The notes: generated by a model not told the origin, from the letters alone. DNA of 51,682 bases from Endomicrobium sp. (GCA_031290155.1 JAITOB010000020.1:1-51682); one strand, 5' to 3'. Positions 1 to 9,794 are shown, counted from the first letter of the stretch. Program-made: numbers and translations.

Positions 1-120
1 TCGTCAAGAATTATTTTAATTATATCTATACACTTATCATATACTTCTTTTTCCTGCGGGAATTTAACAATCTCAGCTTTTTTTATATCATAAATTCCGC
101 ATTCATAAACACTATTTCCA
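1..120 (-). other. Unrecognised open frame running off the left edge
   Basis: Read on the minus strand, this stretch is open for about 39 codons (beginning near GNSVYECGIYDIKKAEIV) and continues out of the window. An in-frame stop lies just upstream, and no ATG or ribosome binding site precedes it. It may be the broken front of a gene or chance coding. I do not recognise it. Confidence 0.2.
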
Positions 121-519
121 ATTTATAACTAATCTCTGTTTTTATTGTCTACCTATTCTATTATTTGCTAATCCAACATTAAAAACAGTATTAACAATGG
201 AATATCAACTTTACAAATCAAAAATAACAAACTTTTTCTGCTATCTATAAATTCTCTTTATATCGTCTCACAAATAATTCAAATTTCATTATTGATATGC
301 ATTTATCCCCTGTATTCTACATTATAGTAAAACCAAATGTCAAACTGCTTGTTAATTAGATTATAAAGCAATTTTTTGTAAAAGCAAAAATGTTAATATG
401 CTTCTGTTAATCTTGATTCCGCTTTTAATGCCGTTTTTGTATTTCGTTACTTTTTACATCTGATTTTAATAAATATTTTACAGTTTTTTTAAATTCGTCT
501 GTATAATGTTGTTCTCAAT

Positions 520-552
520 ATCAATACTTAATCAATACTTAATCAATACTTA
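520..552. repeat. Three perfect 11-bp tandem repeats upstream of ilvD
   Basis: The unit atcaatactta occurs three times head to tail without mismatch. The array lies just downstream of one possible -10 box (tataat at 502-507) and about 20 bp upstream of the -35-like box of the ilvD promoter. Its length equals about one helical turn per copy, as expected for a phased operator. The function is inferred. Confidence 0.6.
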
Positions 553-570
553 TGTAGAATCCAGCACAAT

Positions 571-601
571 TTGTACATAATAAACAAAGATTTGATATAA
601 T
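571..601 (+). promoter_or_regulatory. Possible ilvD promoter
   Basis: A -35-like ttgtac (571-576) and a perfect -10 tataat (596-601) are separated by 19 bp, longer than the ideal 17. It sits about 55 bp upstream of the ilvD start. Confidence 0.4.
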
Positions 602-654
602 GCGGCGGTACAAAAACTAAAATAAAACTTATTAATTTATAAAGTGGGGTTTTA

Positions 655-2307
655 ATGATGAGAAGCGATCAGATAAAAAAAGGCGTGTTAAGAGCACCCA
701 ACAGGTGTTTATTATACTCCACAGGAATAAGCCATAGAGATTTAGACAAACCCTTTATAGGTATTGCTTCGTCATTTACAGACCTGGTTCCCGGACATAT
801 TGCAATGCGCGATTTGGAAAGATATATAGAAAGAGGCATTGCTGCGGGCGGCGGAGTGCCATTTATTTTTGGAGCTCCTGCTGTATGCGACGGCATAGCT
901 ATGGGACATAGCGGCATGCATTATTCGCTTGCGTCAAGAGAGATAATTGCGGATTTAATAGAAATTGTTGCAAATGCTCACATGTTGGACGGGCTTGTCC
1001 TTTTATCAAACTGCGATAAGGTTACTCCGGGAATGCTTATGGCCACTTTAAGACTTAATATACCCTCAATTGTTGTTACCGCGGGCGCTATGATGGCTGG
1101 CATATATAACAAAAAAAGACGATCTATGGTAAGAGATACTTTTGAAGCAGTCGGTCAATTTCAAGCCGGTAAAATTACTGAAAAACAACTTGAAGAACTG
1201 GAAATGTCAGCATGCCCTGGAGCCGGATCTTGTCAAGGAATGTACACTGCCAACACTATGGCATGTTTAACTGAAACTATGGGGATGTCTCTTCAAGGCT
1301 GCGCAGCTGCGCTTGCCGTCAGCGCAAAGAAAAAAAGAATTGCTTATGAGTCCGGCATAAAAATTGTTGAACTTGTAAAAGAAAATATAAAACCGGGCGA
1401 TATTTTAACAATTGAAGCTTTCAAAAATGCAATTGCTGCAGATATGGCTTTAGGAGGTTCTACAAACACTGTGCTGCACCTTCCCGCTATAGCCAACGAA
1501 GCAGGAATAAAGCTGCCTTTAAAACTATTTGATGAAATTTCTAAAAAAACTCCGCAGATTGTCTGTCTAGAACCTGCAGGAGATTACTATATGGAAGATT
1601 TAGACAACGCAGGTGGAGTTCCCGCATTGTTATATGCGATTTCCGAAAAATTATTTTCCTCAAAAACCGTTACGGGCGTTGACATAAAATCTATTGCAGA
1701 GTCGTCTAAAATTTTAGACGAGAACATTATAAGAATAAAAAATCCATATAATTCAGAAGGCGGCATTGCTGTTTTAAAAGGAAATATTGCTCCTAATGGC
1801 TGCGTTGTTAAACAAGCCGCTGTAAGTGAAAAAATGAAAGTTTTCTCTGGTAGGGCGCGTGTTTTCAATTCCGAAGACGATGCTATGAAAGCAATACTTG
1901 ACAACAGGATTGTTTCCGGAAACGTTATTGTTATAAGATATGAAGGACCGTCCGGGGGACCCGGAATGAGAGAAATGTTAAGTCCTACAAGTGCATTACA
2001 AGGTATGGGGTTAAGCGAGTCTGTTGCGCTTCTTACTGACGGACGTTTTTCAGGCGGAACAAGAGGTCCTTGTATAGGCCACATTTCTCCGGAAGCTGCT
2101 GCAGACGGAGCAATAGCTGCAATTAATGACGGCGATATGATAAATATAAATATACCAAAAAGAACGTTAAATATTGACTTAACAGATAATGAAATAAAGT
2201 CAAGAATTCAAAAAACTGTTAAACCTCCTCTTAAAATTGTAACCGGGTATATGGCGCGTTATGCTAAATTAGTGCAATCAGCAGATACCGGCGCCGTATT
2301 AAAATAA
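655..2307 (+). CDS. ilvD: Dihydroxy-acid dehydratase IlvD
   Basis: IlvD catalyses the third common step of valine, leucine and isoleucine synthesis, dehydrating 2,3-dihydroxy acids to 2-keto acids with an Fe-S cluster in the cytoplasm. The 550-residue length is normal. The NCDK motif (around C120) and [16 protein letters not shown] (C187, C193) carry the family cluster ligands. Further conserved blocks are [14 protein letters not shown] and, near the C-terminus, [13 protein letters not shown]. Two adjacent ATG codons (655 and 658) follow a gtgggg ribosome binding site, so the exact start is uncertain by one codon. It heads the series ilvD-ilvB-ilvN-ilvC, although gaps of about 190-220 bp suggest more than one transcript or processed leaders. 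Confidence 0.97.
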   Translation: MMRSDQIKKGVLRAPNRCLLYSTGISHRDLDKPFIGIASSFTDLVPGHIAMRDLERYIERGIAAGGGVPFIFGAPAVCDGIAMGHSGMHYSLASREIIADLIEIVANAHMLDGLVLLSNCDKVTPGMLMATLRLNIPSIVVTAGAMMAGIYNKKRRSMVRDTFEAVGQFQAGKITEKQLEELEMSACPGAGSCQGMYTANTMACLTETMGMSLQGCAAALAVSAKKKRIAYESGIKIVELVKENIKPGDILTIEAFKNAIAADMALGGSTNTVLHLPAIANEAGIKLPLKLFDEISKKTPQIVCLEPAGDYYMEDLDNAGGVPALLYAISEKLFSSKTVTGVDIKSIAESSKILDENIIRIKNPYNSEGGIAVLKGNIAPNGCVVKQAAVSEKMKVFSGRARVFNSEDDAMKAILDNRIVSGNVIVIRYEGPSGGPGMREMLSPTSALQGMGLSESVALLTDGRFSGGTRGPCIGHISPEAAADGAIAAINDGDMININIPKRTLNIDLTDNEIKSRIQKTVKPPLKIVTGYMARYAKLVQSADTGAVLK

Positions 2308-2500
2308 ATAAAAAACTATTTCTTTATCTGATTATGGATTTTAAAAATATTATCGGGAAGATTTTAAAGATTTAAAACATTATATTTGACGCAGGAATTA
2401 AAAAAAACAAATATAAAACTTCCCGTAGAAATTTGTAACCAAGCTGTTCTTATATGAACTAAAGTTTCTTTTGAAAATTAAAAATAAGGTGTAAATTTAT
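2308..2500. other. ilvD-ilvB spacer with a long-range inverted repeat
   Basis: No gene is seen. The heptamer cgggaag (2354-2360) pairs with cttcccg (2419-2425), and the pairing extends into the flanking A/T bases. The result is a stem of about 12 bp enclosing roughly 55 nt. It could be a leader structure or an attenuator-like element ahead of ilvB, but no T-run follows. No function can be assigned. Confidence 0.3.
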
Positions 2501-4237
2501 ATGGCAAAAAAGACTGGCGCGCAAATAATAGTTGAAAGTTTGTTAAAGGAGCAAGTTGAAATAGTATTTGGGATTCCCGGCGGACAGGCATTACCTATAT
2601 TTAATGCAATCCATGGCTCAAAATTAAATTTTATTTTAACAAGACATGAGCAAGCTGCCTCACATATGGCTGACGGATATGCCCGCTCTACAGGTAAGGT
2701 CGGCGTGTGTATAGTAACTTCCGGACCTGGAGCTACAAATATAATTACCGGACTTGGTACAGCATATATGGATTCTGTGCCTTTGGTTGCAATTACAGGT
2801 CAGGTTGCAACAACTGTACTTGGACAGGATGCTTTTCAAGAAGCAGATACCACAGGTATTACAAGGTCGGTAACAAAACATAATTTCTTAGTTAAAGACG
2901 TAAAAGATTTAGCAAAAACTATAAAAAAAGCGTTTTACATTGCAGCTACGGGAAGACCCGGACCTGTTTTAGTCGATATTCCTGTCGATGTTCAACAGGG
3001 TATTTGTGAATTTATTTATCCTAAAAAAATTGAAATACGCTCTTATAAACCCAATTACAACGCCGATTATGCGCAAATTAAAAGAGCAACTGATATCATA
3101 AATAAAAGCGAAAAACCCATATTTTATGCAGGAGCCGGAATTATTGTTTCTAACGCTGAAAACGAGATACTTAAAATATCACGCAAAGCAGATATTCCTG
3201 TTACAAATACATTGCTTGCTGTCGGGACATATCCTTATGATACGAATTTAAGTTTAGGAATGCTTGGGATGCATGGTACTTTTTGCGCAAACAGAGCTAT
3301 ACAAGCCGCTGACGTTATTGTAGCTGTCGGCGCCAGATTTGACGACAGATGTACCGGCAAAGTATGTGATTTTGCAAAAAAGGCAAACATAATTCACATT
3401 GATATAGACTCTGCGGTTATATCAAAAATTGTTGGTGTTGATATTCCCGTTATAGGCGATGCAAAAACTATCTTAAAAGAAATGTCAACTTTGATAGTTA
3501 AAAAAGAAAGAAAAAATTGGATTAAAATGATTGATTTATGGAAAAAAGAACATCCCTTGTCATACGATAAAGATGATAATAAACTACACCCCCAATACGT
3601 AATTGAAAAAATTTCAGAACTTACAAACGGCGAGGCGATTATTGCAACGGAAGTCGGGCAGCACCAGATGTGGGCTGCGCAGTATTACAAAGCAAAACGC
3701 TCCCGTTTATTTTTAAGTTCCGGCGGACTTGGAACTATGGGTTTCGGATATCCTGCCGGGATTGGAGCAAAGTTTGGAAACTCTGAAAAAGAAGTTATAG
3801 TTATAGCGGGAGACGGTTCGTTCCAGATGAATATGCAGGAAATGGCAGTAGCCATACTAAACGAAGTTAATGTTAAAACGGTTATATTAAACAATCAGTA
3901 TCTAGGAAATGTGCGGCAGTGGCAGGAAATGTTTTACGATAAAAAATATTCGCACAGCTGTCTTGCAAAACGTAAAAAATGCAGGAACTGGTGTAATACG
4001 CCAAAAAGAGATACATGCCCCGTATATGTTCCTGATTTCGTAAAGTGGGCAGAAAGTTACGGAGCTTTAGGAATACGAGTAACAAATAAAAAGGATGTTG
4101 AGCCTGCCTGCAAAAAAATGCTTGAAACAAAAAACTCCGTAGTTCTTGATATGTGGATTGAGATAGAAGAAAATGTTTTTCCCATGGTCCCTTCAGGGGC
4201 ATCCCTTGATGATATCATAACCAGAATAAATGGATAA
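2501..4237 (+). CDS. ilvB: Acetolactate synthase large (catalytic) subunit IlvB
   Basis: This ThDP- and FAD-dependent enzyme condenses pyruvate with pyruvate or 2-ketobutyrate in the first common step of branched-chain amino acid synthesis. The N-terminal ThDP-binding domain carries VFGIPGGQALPIF and RHEQAASHMADGYAR (the catalytic Glu lies before this, in the usual position). The central domain follows, then the C-terminal ThDP motif GDGSFQMNMQEMAV. At 578 residues it is slightly long because of a Cys-rich insert after the WQEMFYDKKYSH block, with cysteines at 487, 494, 498 and 506 (C-x6-C-x3-C-x7-C). Ordinary IlvB runs straight from this block into DFVKLAEAYG. An aaggtg ribosome binding site precedes the ATG. 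The regulatory subunit gene follows directly. Confidence 0.95.
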   Translation: MAKKTGAQIIVESLLKEQVEIVFGIPGGQALPIFNAIHGSKLNFILTRHEQAASHMADGYARSTGKVGVCIVTSGPGATNIITGLGTAYMDSVPLVAITGQVATTVLGQDAFQEADTTGITRSVTKHNFLVKDVKDLAKTIKKAFYIAATGRPGPVLVDIPVDVQQGICEFIYPKKIEIRSYKPNYNADYAQIKRATDIINKSEKPIFYAGAGIIVSNAENEILKISRKADIPVTNTLLAVGTYPYDTNLSLGMLGMHGTFCANRAIQAADVIVAVGARFDDRCTGKVCDFAKKANIIHIDIDSAVISKIVGVDIPVIGDAKTILKEMSTLIVKKERKNWIKMIDLWKKEHPLSYDKDDNKLHPQYVIEKISELTNGEAIIATEVGQHQMWAAQYYKAKRSRLFLSSGGLGTMGFGYPAGIGAKFGNSEKEVIVIAGDGSFQMNMQEMAVAILNEVNVKTVILNNQYLGNVRQWQEMFYDKKYSHSCLAKRKKCRNWCNTPKRDTCPVYVPDFVKWAESYGALGIRVTNKKDVEPACKKMLETKNSVVLDMWIEIEENVFPMVPSGASLDDIITRING

Positions 4238-4284
4238 ACGCAAAGATTTAGTATTTAGTATAATTGCATAATTTTGAGGGCGGT

Positions 4285-4533
4285 ATGAGTCATACAATTT
4301 CTGTTTTAGTGGAAAACAAATTCGGCGTTCTTGCAAGGATATCAGGGATATTTGCAGCGCGCGGATTTAACATAGAATCGCTTACCGCAGGCGAAACTAA
4401 TGACCCGTCTATTTCAATAATTAAGATTGTTATCAAAGAAGACAATTTAATTATTGAACAGATTGCAAAACAATTAAAAAAACTTGTTGACGTTATAAAA
4501 ATTATCGATTGTAACGACGATAATTATATATAA
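4285..4533 (+). CDS. ilvN: Acetolactate synthase small (regulatory) subunit, ACT domain only
   Basis: This is the regulatory partner of IlvB, expected to confer valine feedback control. The protein is a single ACT domain (SHTISVLVENKFGVLARISG, then GFNIESLTAGETND) of 82 residues. That is close to the short IlvN/IlvM type and about half the length of the two-domain small subunits. I chose the ATG at 4285 because it has a gagggcgg ribosome binding site at good spacing. A TTG at 4264 would add seven unconserved residues. The gap to ilvB is about 47 bp. Confidence 0.9.
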   Translation: MSHTISVLVENKFGVLARISGIFAARGFNIESLTAGETNDPSISIIKIVIKEDNLIIEQIAKQLKKLVDVIKIIDCNDDNYI

Positions 4534-4755
4534 AAAACCGTCAGCATTTAAGATTTTTTATCAGATATGCTTTTATAAAAATAGTTGTGTTTTGTAGTAT
4601 AAAATAAATATTAGCAACAGATTTTAGTATTTTTATAACAGGAAATAAAGAAAATTTTACCACTTAAATTTTCCCTCTCAACGCCTATTTATTACTATAC
4701 ACCGCAAATAACGATGGAAATTTAGTGAATATAAAAAGTATAGGGGGTTAAGAAA
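4534..4755. other. ilvN-ilvC spacer
   Basis: An AT-rich gap of 222 bp with no gene. A tataaa box near 4600 could be an internal -10, but no convincing -35 pairs with it. Confidence 0.3.
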
Positions 4756-5754
4756 ATGGCAGAAGCAAAAATGTATTACGAAAATGATGCGGATTTAAAT
4801 CTTTTAGAAAACAGAACTATAGCAGTTTTAGGTTATGGAAGCCAGGGTCACGCGCATGCTTTAAATCTTAAAGATTCAGGTCTAAACGTTATTGTTGCGC
4901 AAAGACCCGGAGGAAATAATTATAATAAAGCTATTGAAGACGGGTGGAAACCTGTAAGTGTTGCCGAAGCGGTAAAACAAGCAGACTGGGTTAATATCCT
5001 TTTGCCCGATGAAGTTCAAGGAAAAGTTTGGCAAGAGGATATAAAACCTAATATTAAAAAAGGAGCCGTCTTAAGTTTTGCGCATGGCTTCAATATACGT
5101 TTTAAGCAGATAATTCCTACGTCCGATTTAGATGTAATTATGATTGCGCCTAAAGGTCCTGGACATTTGGTAAGAAGACAGTATGAAGAAAACAAAGGCG
5201 TTCCATGCTTGATAGCTGTAGAACAAAATGCAAACGGAAAAGCAAAAGATCTGGCGCTTGCTTATGCAAAAGCTATAGGCGGAACAATAGGCGGCGTGTT
5301 AGAAACTACTTTTGCCGAAGAAACCGAAACTGATTTATTCGGCGAACAGGTTGTTCTTTGCGGAGGGCTTGTAGAATTGATAAATTCCGGCTTTGAAACG
5401 CTTGTAGAAGCAGGTTATCAGCCTGAAATAGCATATTTTGAATGTCTGCATGAAGTAAAACTTATCGTAGATTTAATATTTGAAGGCGGATTTAGTAAAA
5501 TGAATTGTTCTATTTCTGATACTGCAGAATACGGCGAATATGTAAGCGGGAAAAGAATAATAACAGAAGATACTAGAAAAGAAATGAAGAAAATTTTAGA
5601 TGACATACGGTCAGGTAAATTTGCAAACGGCTGGCTTAAAGAGAACAAAGATTCAAGGCCGTTTTTTAATAAAGAGAGAAAAGAAGTAAGCAAAAGAACT
5701 ATTGAAAAAGTAGGAGCCAGACTGCGTTCTAAAATGTTATGGATCAAAAAATAA
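4756..5754 (+). CDS. ilvC: Ketol-acid reductoisomerase IlvC (class I)
   Basis: IlvC isomerises and reduces acetolactate or acetohydroxybutyrate using NADPH and Mg2+, the step between IlvB/N and IlvD. The Rossmann motif [17 protein letters not shown] starts at residue 26. The nucleotide-specificity loop RPGG, the GPGHLVRR block and the metal-binding helices [13 protein letters not shown] and [13 protein letters not shown] are all present. Its 332 residues match the short class I form. A tagggggtt ribosome binding site lies 6-7 bases before the ATG. With ilvD, ilvB and ilvN it completes the pathway to the branched-chain keto acids; the aminotransferase is not in this window. Confidence 0.97.
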   Translation: MAEAKMYYENDADLNLLENRTIAVLGYGSQGHAHALNLKDSGLNVIVAQRPGGNNYNKAIEDGWKPVSVAEAVKQADWVNILLPDEVQGKVWQEDIKPNIKKGAVLSFAHGFNIRFKQIIPTSDLDVIMIAPKGPGHLVRRQYEENKGVPCLIAVEQNANGKAKDLALAYAKAIGGTIGGVLETTFAEETETDLFGEQVVLCGGLVELINSGFETLVEAGYQPEIAYFECLHEVKLIVDLIFEGGFSKMNCSISDTAEYGEYVSGKRIITEDTRKEMKKILDDIRSGKFANGWLKENKDSRPFFNKERKEVSKRTIEKVGARLRSKMLWIKK

Positions 5755-5873
5755 TGATATCTTTTAAGTTTGTGCGTACTGTCTTTATATGCTGTTCATT
5801 TTCTTTTGCGCATTAACTTTAAAGTCAAAATTATCTGCGAATTTTAAAAATGTTTTTTCTACGGAGTAAAAAT

Positions 5874-6608
5874 TTGTTAAGAAAAGTTTTTAGAGTGTTA
5901 ATTTTATCAATAATTATATTTGCCGCTCTGTATTGTTCTTTTAATATGGTTATGAGCACTTTAATTCATAATAAAAAAGAGATAATAGTACCGAATGTAG
6001 CAGGTAAAAATCTTTATGATGCTATGGAAGAACTTTCAAATTCAGGATTCGGAATTAAAAAAGACGGAGAAGAATTTAATCAAAACTTCCCTGCCGGAAC
6101 AATTTTGAGACAAAATCCCGCCGCTGGAATGAATGTAAGAGAAGGAAAATTGGTTAAAGTAGTAACCAGCCGGGGAGGAGAAACCGTTAATGTTCCCAAT
6201 CTTGTCGGGCAGACTTTGCGGTCGGCAGATATCGCGTTAAAATATTCAAGTCTGGTTATGGGCGAGGTTTCAAAAAAATATTCTATTACGGCAGATAGAG
6301 GCATTGTAATTTCGCAGGATATTGCGCCAACAGCTACAGCAGATAAAGATTCTGCTGTAAATATTATTGTTTCAGACGGACCGCCTCCGAAAGGAATTAT
6401 TCTTATGCCGGATTTTTTAAATAAAAAACTTGAAGATGCAAGAATATGGGTGCTGCAGTACAATATTGCTTTAAATATAACAAGAGAAGACGCTGACGGA
6501 ATTGAAACAAATACGGTTATAAAACAATATCCGGAACCCGGTGCCGACATAACAAATGCAAAAGACATAAATTTACATACAGCGGTAAATACGATTAATT
6601 TGAAATAA
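5874..6608 (+). CDS. PASTA-domain membrane protein without a kinase
   Basis: A membrane-anchored protein with one N-terminal transmembrane helix (VLILSIIIFAALYCSFNMVM) followed by three PASTA repeats. The repeats begin at IIVPNVAGKNLYDAMEEL, VNVPNLVGQTLRSADIAL and ILMPDFLNKKLEDARIWV. PASTA repeats bind muropeptides or unlinked peptidoglycan and normally cap Ser/Thr kinases or class B penicillin-binding proteins; neither catalytic domain is present. An upstream ATG at 5850 is in frame but has no ribosome binding site. A TTG at 5874 has cggag seven bases upstream, so I chose TTG (244 residues). It is followed three bases later by rpe, and two genes later by an amidase, which fits a cell-wall sensing or scaffold role. 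The exact role is unknown. Confidence 0.8.
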   Translation: MLRKVFRVLILSIIIFAALYCSFNMVMSTLIHNKKEIIVPNVAGKNLYDAMEELSNSGFGIKKDGEEFNQNFPAGTILRQNPAAGMNVREGKLVKVVTSRGGETVNVPNLVGQTLRSADIALKYSSLVMGEVSKKYSITADRGIVISQDIAPTATADKDSAVNIIVSDGPPPKGIILMPDFLNKKLEDARIWVLQYNIALNITREDADGIETNTVIKQYPEPGADITNAKDINLHTAVNTINLK

Positions 6609-6611
6609 AAA

Positions 6612-7262
6612 ATGAAAAAAATTATTATTGCTCCATCAATTTTGGCCGCAAATTCTGCAGCATTAGGACAGGATATAAAAAAAATAGAAAATGCCGGCGC
6701 AGACTGGGTGCATATTGACGTAATGGACGGACACTTTGTGCCAAATATCAGCATAGGTCCCGTAGTCGTGAAATCCTTAAGAAAAGCAACAACATTATTT
6801 TTTGACGCGCATCTTATGATAACAAATCCGGAAAAATACTGGTTAGAGTTTCAAAAAGCGGGAGCAAATTCAATAACTTTCCACTATGAAATTGAAACTG
6901 ATAAAAAGAAACTTATAAAAGATATAAAATCAGCCGGCGTTAAAGTCGGTATTTCAATAAAACCGTCAACGACTGCCGCAGAAATAGAAACTTTAATTCC
7001 TTATGTTGATTTGATTTTGGTTATGACGGTTGAGCCGGGTTTTGGCGGACAATCTTTTATGGAGTCTTTAGTTCCAAAAATAAAAGATATAAGAAGATTT
7101 ATTAATAAAAATAGTTATAATTGTCTTATATCGGTTGACGGCGGCATAGACTCAAAAACCGCGCCAATCTGCATTAATGCCGGTGTGAATGTATTAGTAA
7201 GCGGCAGTTATATTTTTAATGCTGAAAATCCTAAAAATGCCATTGAAGCCCTCTTGTTATGA
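6612..7262 (+). CDS. rpe: Ribulose-phosphate 3-epimerase
   Basis: Rpe interconverts ribulose-5-phosphate and xylulose-5-phosphate in the pentose phosphate pathway. The 216-residue TIM barrel shows the family blocks IAPSILAAN at the start, HIDVMDGHFVPNIS, DAHLMITNPEKY, VLVMTVEPGFGGQSF-type residues (LILVMTVEPGFGGQSF) and SVDGGID near the end. The catalytic Asp pair and His metal ligands lie in these blocks. The ATG comes three bases after the PASTA stop and lacks a strong Shine-Dalgarno sequence, suggesting translational coupling. The stop overlaps the next start by 4 bp (ATGA). Confidence 0.96.
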   Translation: MKKIIIAPSILAANSAALGQDIKKIENAGADWVHIDVMDGHFVPNISIGPVVVKSLRKATTLFFDAHLMITNPEKYWLEFQKAGANSITFHYEIETDKKKLIKDIKSAGVKVGISIKPSTTAAEIETLIPYVDLILVMTVEPGFGGQSFMESLVPKIKDIRRFINKNSYNCLISVDGGIDSKTAPICINAGVNVLVSGSYIFNAENPKNAIEALLL

Positions 7263-8995
7263 AAAAGTTAATTGTTTTATTCTTTTCCATTTGCGTTCTA
7301 TTTTCAAATGTTTATTCGCATACAGTCTTAAAAAATTCTGTTCCGTCCAAATTTATCAATGTAATTATTGACGGTGAAACTTTCCCCGGCGCAAGCATTT
7401 ATAAAGTATCTGAACAAATATACTATTTTTCAATAAAGGAAATCTCGGAAATATACAATGCCGCACTTGAATGGCAGCCTGTAAGTTCTAAAGTAACAAT
7501 GCATTTAAACAATAGAAAAATAGATATTAAAGCAGGCAGCATGGAAGTAACTTTTGGAGGAAAAGCAAAAAAAATGTCTCTTCCGCCAAGATTGATAAAA
7601 AATAATATTTACATTCCATCCGAAATTCTTACGTCAAAAGAATTTTCAGAGATTGCCAAAGCAAATACTTCATGGAATCCGTCATCTTCGGTATTAAATA
7701 TAACGCATTATTTAAATATTTCCGCCGTAAGATATTTTACAAGACCGGAAAGCACGCAGGTGCTTATAGAACTTGAAGAGCCTTTATCCTATATGGTTTT
7801 AAAAACTTCCGCCTCTGTAGTTGTAAAAATATTAAGAGGAAAAGTACAGCATGATTGCATAAATGCAAATAACGGCGTTATAAAAAGTATTGTGTGTGAT
7901 ATGCAAGGACGGTCCGCATTAATAGCAATTAATCTTACGCAAAAGCCAGAGTTTGTTAAAGTTTCAAATCTTTCAAAACCCAACAGAATATCCGTTGATA
8001 TAATGCATTCTAAAAATATTGATATTTCAAATTCAAAAGAAACTGTAATTTCTAAACCTGAAGGAGAATATGCGTTAAATGACAGCGTACAAGAATTCGA
8101 CTTAACGCCGCCTGAACAATATGGACAGGCGCAGATAAGCGAATTTATATCTTTTGTTGAAAAAGATACGGATAATAAAGATCTTGAAAAAATTCCTGTC
8201 ACAAAATTTGAAAACAAAAATATAATTGATGTCAGCTCTGCAATAACAGATGATCCTGCAATGACTTCGGGCATTATCCCTAAACGTCAAAATCAGAAAA
8301 AACATAATAAGCGAAAAAAAATCATCGTTCTTGATGCCGGTCACGGCGGAAAGGATCCGGGCGCTGTAGGGCCAAACGGAACAAAAGAAAAAGATATAAA
8401 TCTTGAAATAGTCTATGAGCTTAAAAAAATTTTTGACAATGATAACAATTATGAAATAATTCTCACAAGAAAAGACGATACTTTCATTCCGCTTGCCGAA
8501 AGAACAAATATAGCAAATGAACATAATGCAGACTTATTTATATCAATACACTGCAATGCAAATTTTGACAGAAGCATAAACGGTTTTGAAATTTATTTTT
8601 TATCTGAAAAAGCTACCGACTCCGAAGCGGCCGCAACAGCCGTTCTTGAAAATTCTGTTTTAAAACTTGAAGGCAAACCCAGCAAAAAACGCACCCTACT
8701 TGAAAATATGCTACGGTCTATGGTTATAAACGAATATATAAATGATTCGTCTGAATTAGGCGGCTTTATAGCTTCTCAAATACCAAGCAGAGTTAAAATC
8801 CCAAATAACGGCGTAAAACAAGCAAGTTTTTACGTATTGAGAGGAACCCAAATGCCGGCGGTGTTTATTGAAAGCGCTTTTATAAGCAACTACGCTCAGG
8901 AAGCAAAATTTAGGTCAAAAAAGTTTCGTACTGCAATAGCTGATTCTATATATGAGGGAATAGCAAAATATTATGCAAGAAAAGAAAAGAAATGA
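7259..8995 (+). CDS. N-acetylmuramoyl-L-alanine amidase (AmiC-like, secreted)
   Basis: A secreted peptidoglycan amidase predicted to cut the bond between muramic acid and the stem peptide in the periplasm. A signal peptide (MKKLIVLFFSICVLFSNVYS) is followed by a region like the copper-amine-oxidase N-terminal fold (about residues 35-140). Next is an AMIN-type domain (about 155-260), a low-complexity linker, and an Amidase_3 catalytic domain (about 350-578). Zinc ligands are visible: His in DAGHGGKDPGAVG (about 361), Glu in KEKDINLEIVYEL, His in FISIHCNAN and the catalytic Glu in PAVFIESAF. It overlaps rpe by 4 bp and murI by 4 bp. The pairing with murI and the PASTA protein makes a cell-wall operon. 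Confidence 0.92.
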   Translation: MKKLIVLFFSICVLFSNVYSHTVLKNSVPSKFINVIIDGETFPGASIYKVSEQIYYFSIKEISEIYNAALEWQPVSSKVTMHLNNRKIDIKAGSMEVTFGGKAKKMSLPPRLIKNNIYIPSEILTSKEFSEIAKANTSWNPSSSVLNITHYLNISAVRYFTRPESTQVLIELEEPLSYMVLKTSASVVVKILRGKVQHDCINANNGVIKSIVCDMQGRSALIAINLTQKPEFVKVSNLSKPNRISVDIMHSKNIDISNSKETVISKPEGEYALNDSVQEFDLTPPEQYGQAQISEFISFVEKDTDNKDLEKIPVTKFENKNIIDVSSAITDDPAMTSGIIPKRQNQKKHNKRKKIIVLDAGHGGKDPGAVGPNGTKEKDINLEIVYELKKIFDNDNNYEIILTRKDDTFIPLAERTNIANEHNADLFISIHCNANFDRSINGFEIYFLSEKATDSEAAATAVLENSVLKLEGKPSKKRTLLENMLRSMVINEYINDSSELGGFIASQIPSRVKIPNNGVKQASFYVLRGTQMPAVFIESAFISNYAQEAKFRSKKFRTAIADSIYEGIAKYYARKEKK

Positions 8996-9792
8996 CAAAC
9001 AATAATCCAATAGGGATTTTTGATTCAGGCTTCGGCGGGCTTACAGTAATGTCTGAAATAATAAAGGCACTTCCTTTTGAAAGTCTTATTTATTTTGGAG
9101 ATACCGCTCATGTGCCTTACGGTTCAAAATCAAAAAACACTGTGGTAAAATATTCAAAAGAAATAACTTCTTTTTTAATAAAATATAGGGTAAAATTAAT
9201 CGTAATAGCGTGCAATACCGCATCTGCTTTCGCTTTGCCGGTTTTACAAAAAACTTTAAAAATACCTGTTATCGGAGTAATAGAACCAGGGGCAAAAGCA
9301 GCCGTAGCCGCATCAAAAAATAAAAAGATAGGCGTTATAGGTACCGAAGGCACCATAAACAGCGGGTCTTACTTAAAAGAGATAAATAAAATTTCAAAAT
9401 CTAAAGTATATCAACAGCCATGTCCCTTGTTTGTACCGCTTGTCGAAGAAGGCTGGAACAACGGACCTATTACAGACAGTATAGTAAAAAAATATATAGA
9501 GCCTCTGTTAAACAAAGAAATTGACACTTTGGTTTTAGGTTGTACGCATTATCCTCTTTTGAGAAAAACTTTAAGTAAAACTTTAGGTAAAAGCATTACA
9601 CTTATAGATTCTGCAAAAGCTACAGCTAAAGAAGTTAATAATATATTAAACAAAACGCATATTCTTTCAAACGGAAAATGTAGAAAATTTCTAAAGTTTT
9701 ATGTAAGCGATAACCCTGGAAAGTTCAAAAAAATAGGCGGTCGTTTTTTTTCAAAAAAAATAGATGATGTAAAAAAAATAGAAATGGAATAA
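8992..9792 (+). CDS. murI: Glutamate racemase
   Basis: MurI makes D-glutamate for peptidoglycan. Its 266 residues contain the N-terminal motif IGIFDSGFGGLTV and the two catalytic cysteines, in VIACNTASAFALP (about 73) and LVLGCTHYPLL (about 184). The substrate-loop motif YFGDTAHVPYGSKS is present as well. The ATG overlaps the amidase stop (ATGA), and only two bases separate its stop from queD. All family motifs are intact, so it should be active. Confidence 0.97.
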   Translation: MTNNNPIGIFDSGFGGLTVMSEIIKALPFESLIYFGDTAHVPYGSKSKNTVVKYSKEITSFLIKYRVKLIVIACNTASAFALPVLQKTLKIPVIGVIEPGAKAAVAASKNKKIGVIGTEGTINSGSYLKEINKISKSKVYQQPCPLFVPLVEEGWNNGPITDSIVKKYIEPLLNKEIDTLVLGCTHYPLLRKTLSKTLGKSITLIDSAKATAKEVNNILNKTHILSNGKCRKFLKFYVSDNPGKFKKIGGRFFSKKIDDVKKIEME

Positions 9793-9794
9793 AA

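Larger units (their letters stand above)
121..654. other. Intergenic region upstream of ilvD
   Basis: This is AT-rich with no gene visible on either strand. It holds three 11-bp tandem repeats (520-552) and two possible -10 boxes (502-507 and 596-601), listed separately. I looked for a T-box or other leader structure for the branched-chain operon and saw none. Confidence 0.5.

Noticed and set aside
520-552. CRISPR-like array
   Set aside because: Repeat units are only 11 bp and adjacent, with no spacers; no cas genes are present in the window.
121-654. T-box or leader-peptide attenuator before ilvD
   Set aside because: No T-box core sequence, no terminator/antiterminator pair and no short frame rich in Ile, Leu or Val codons was seen.
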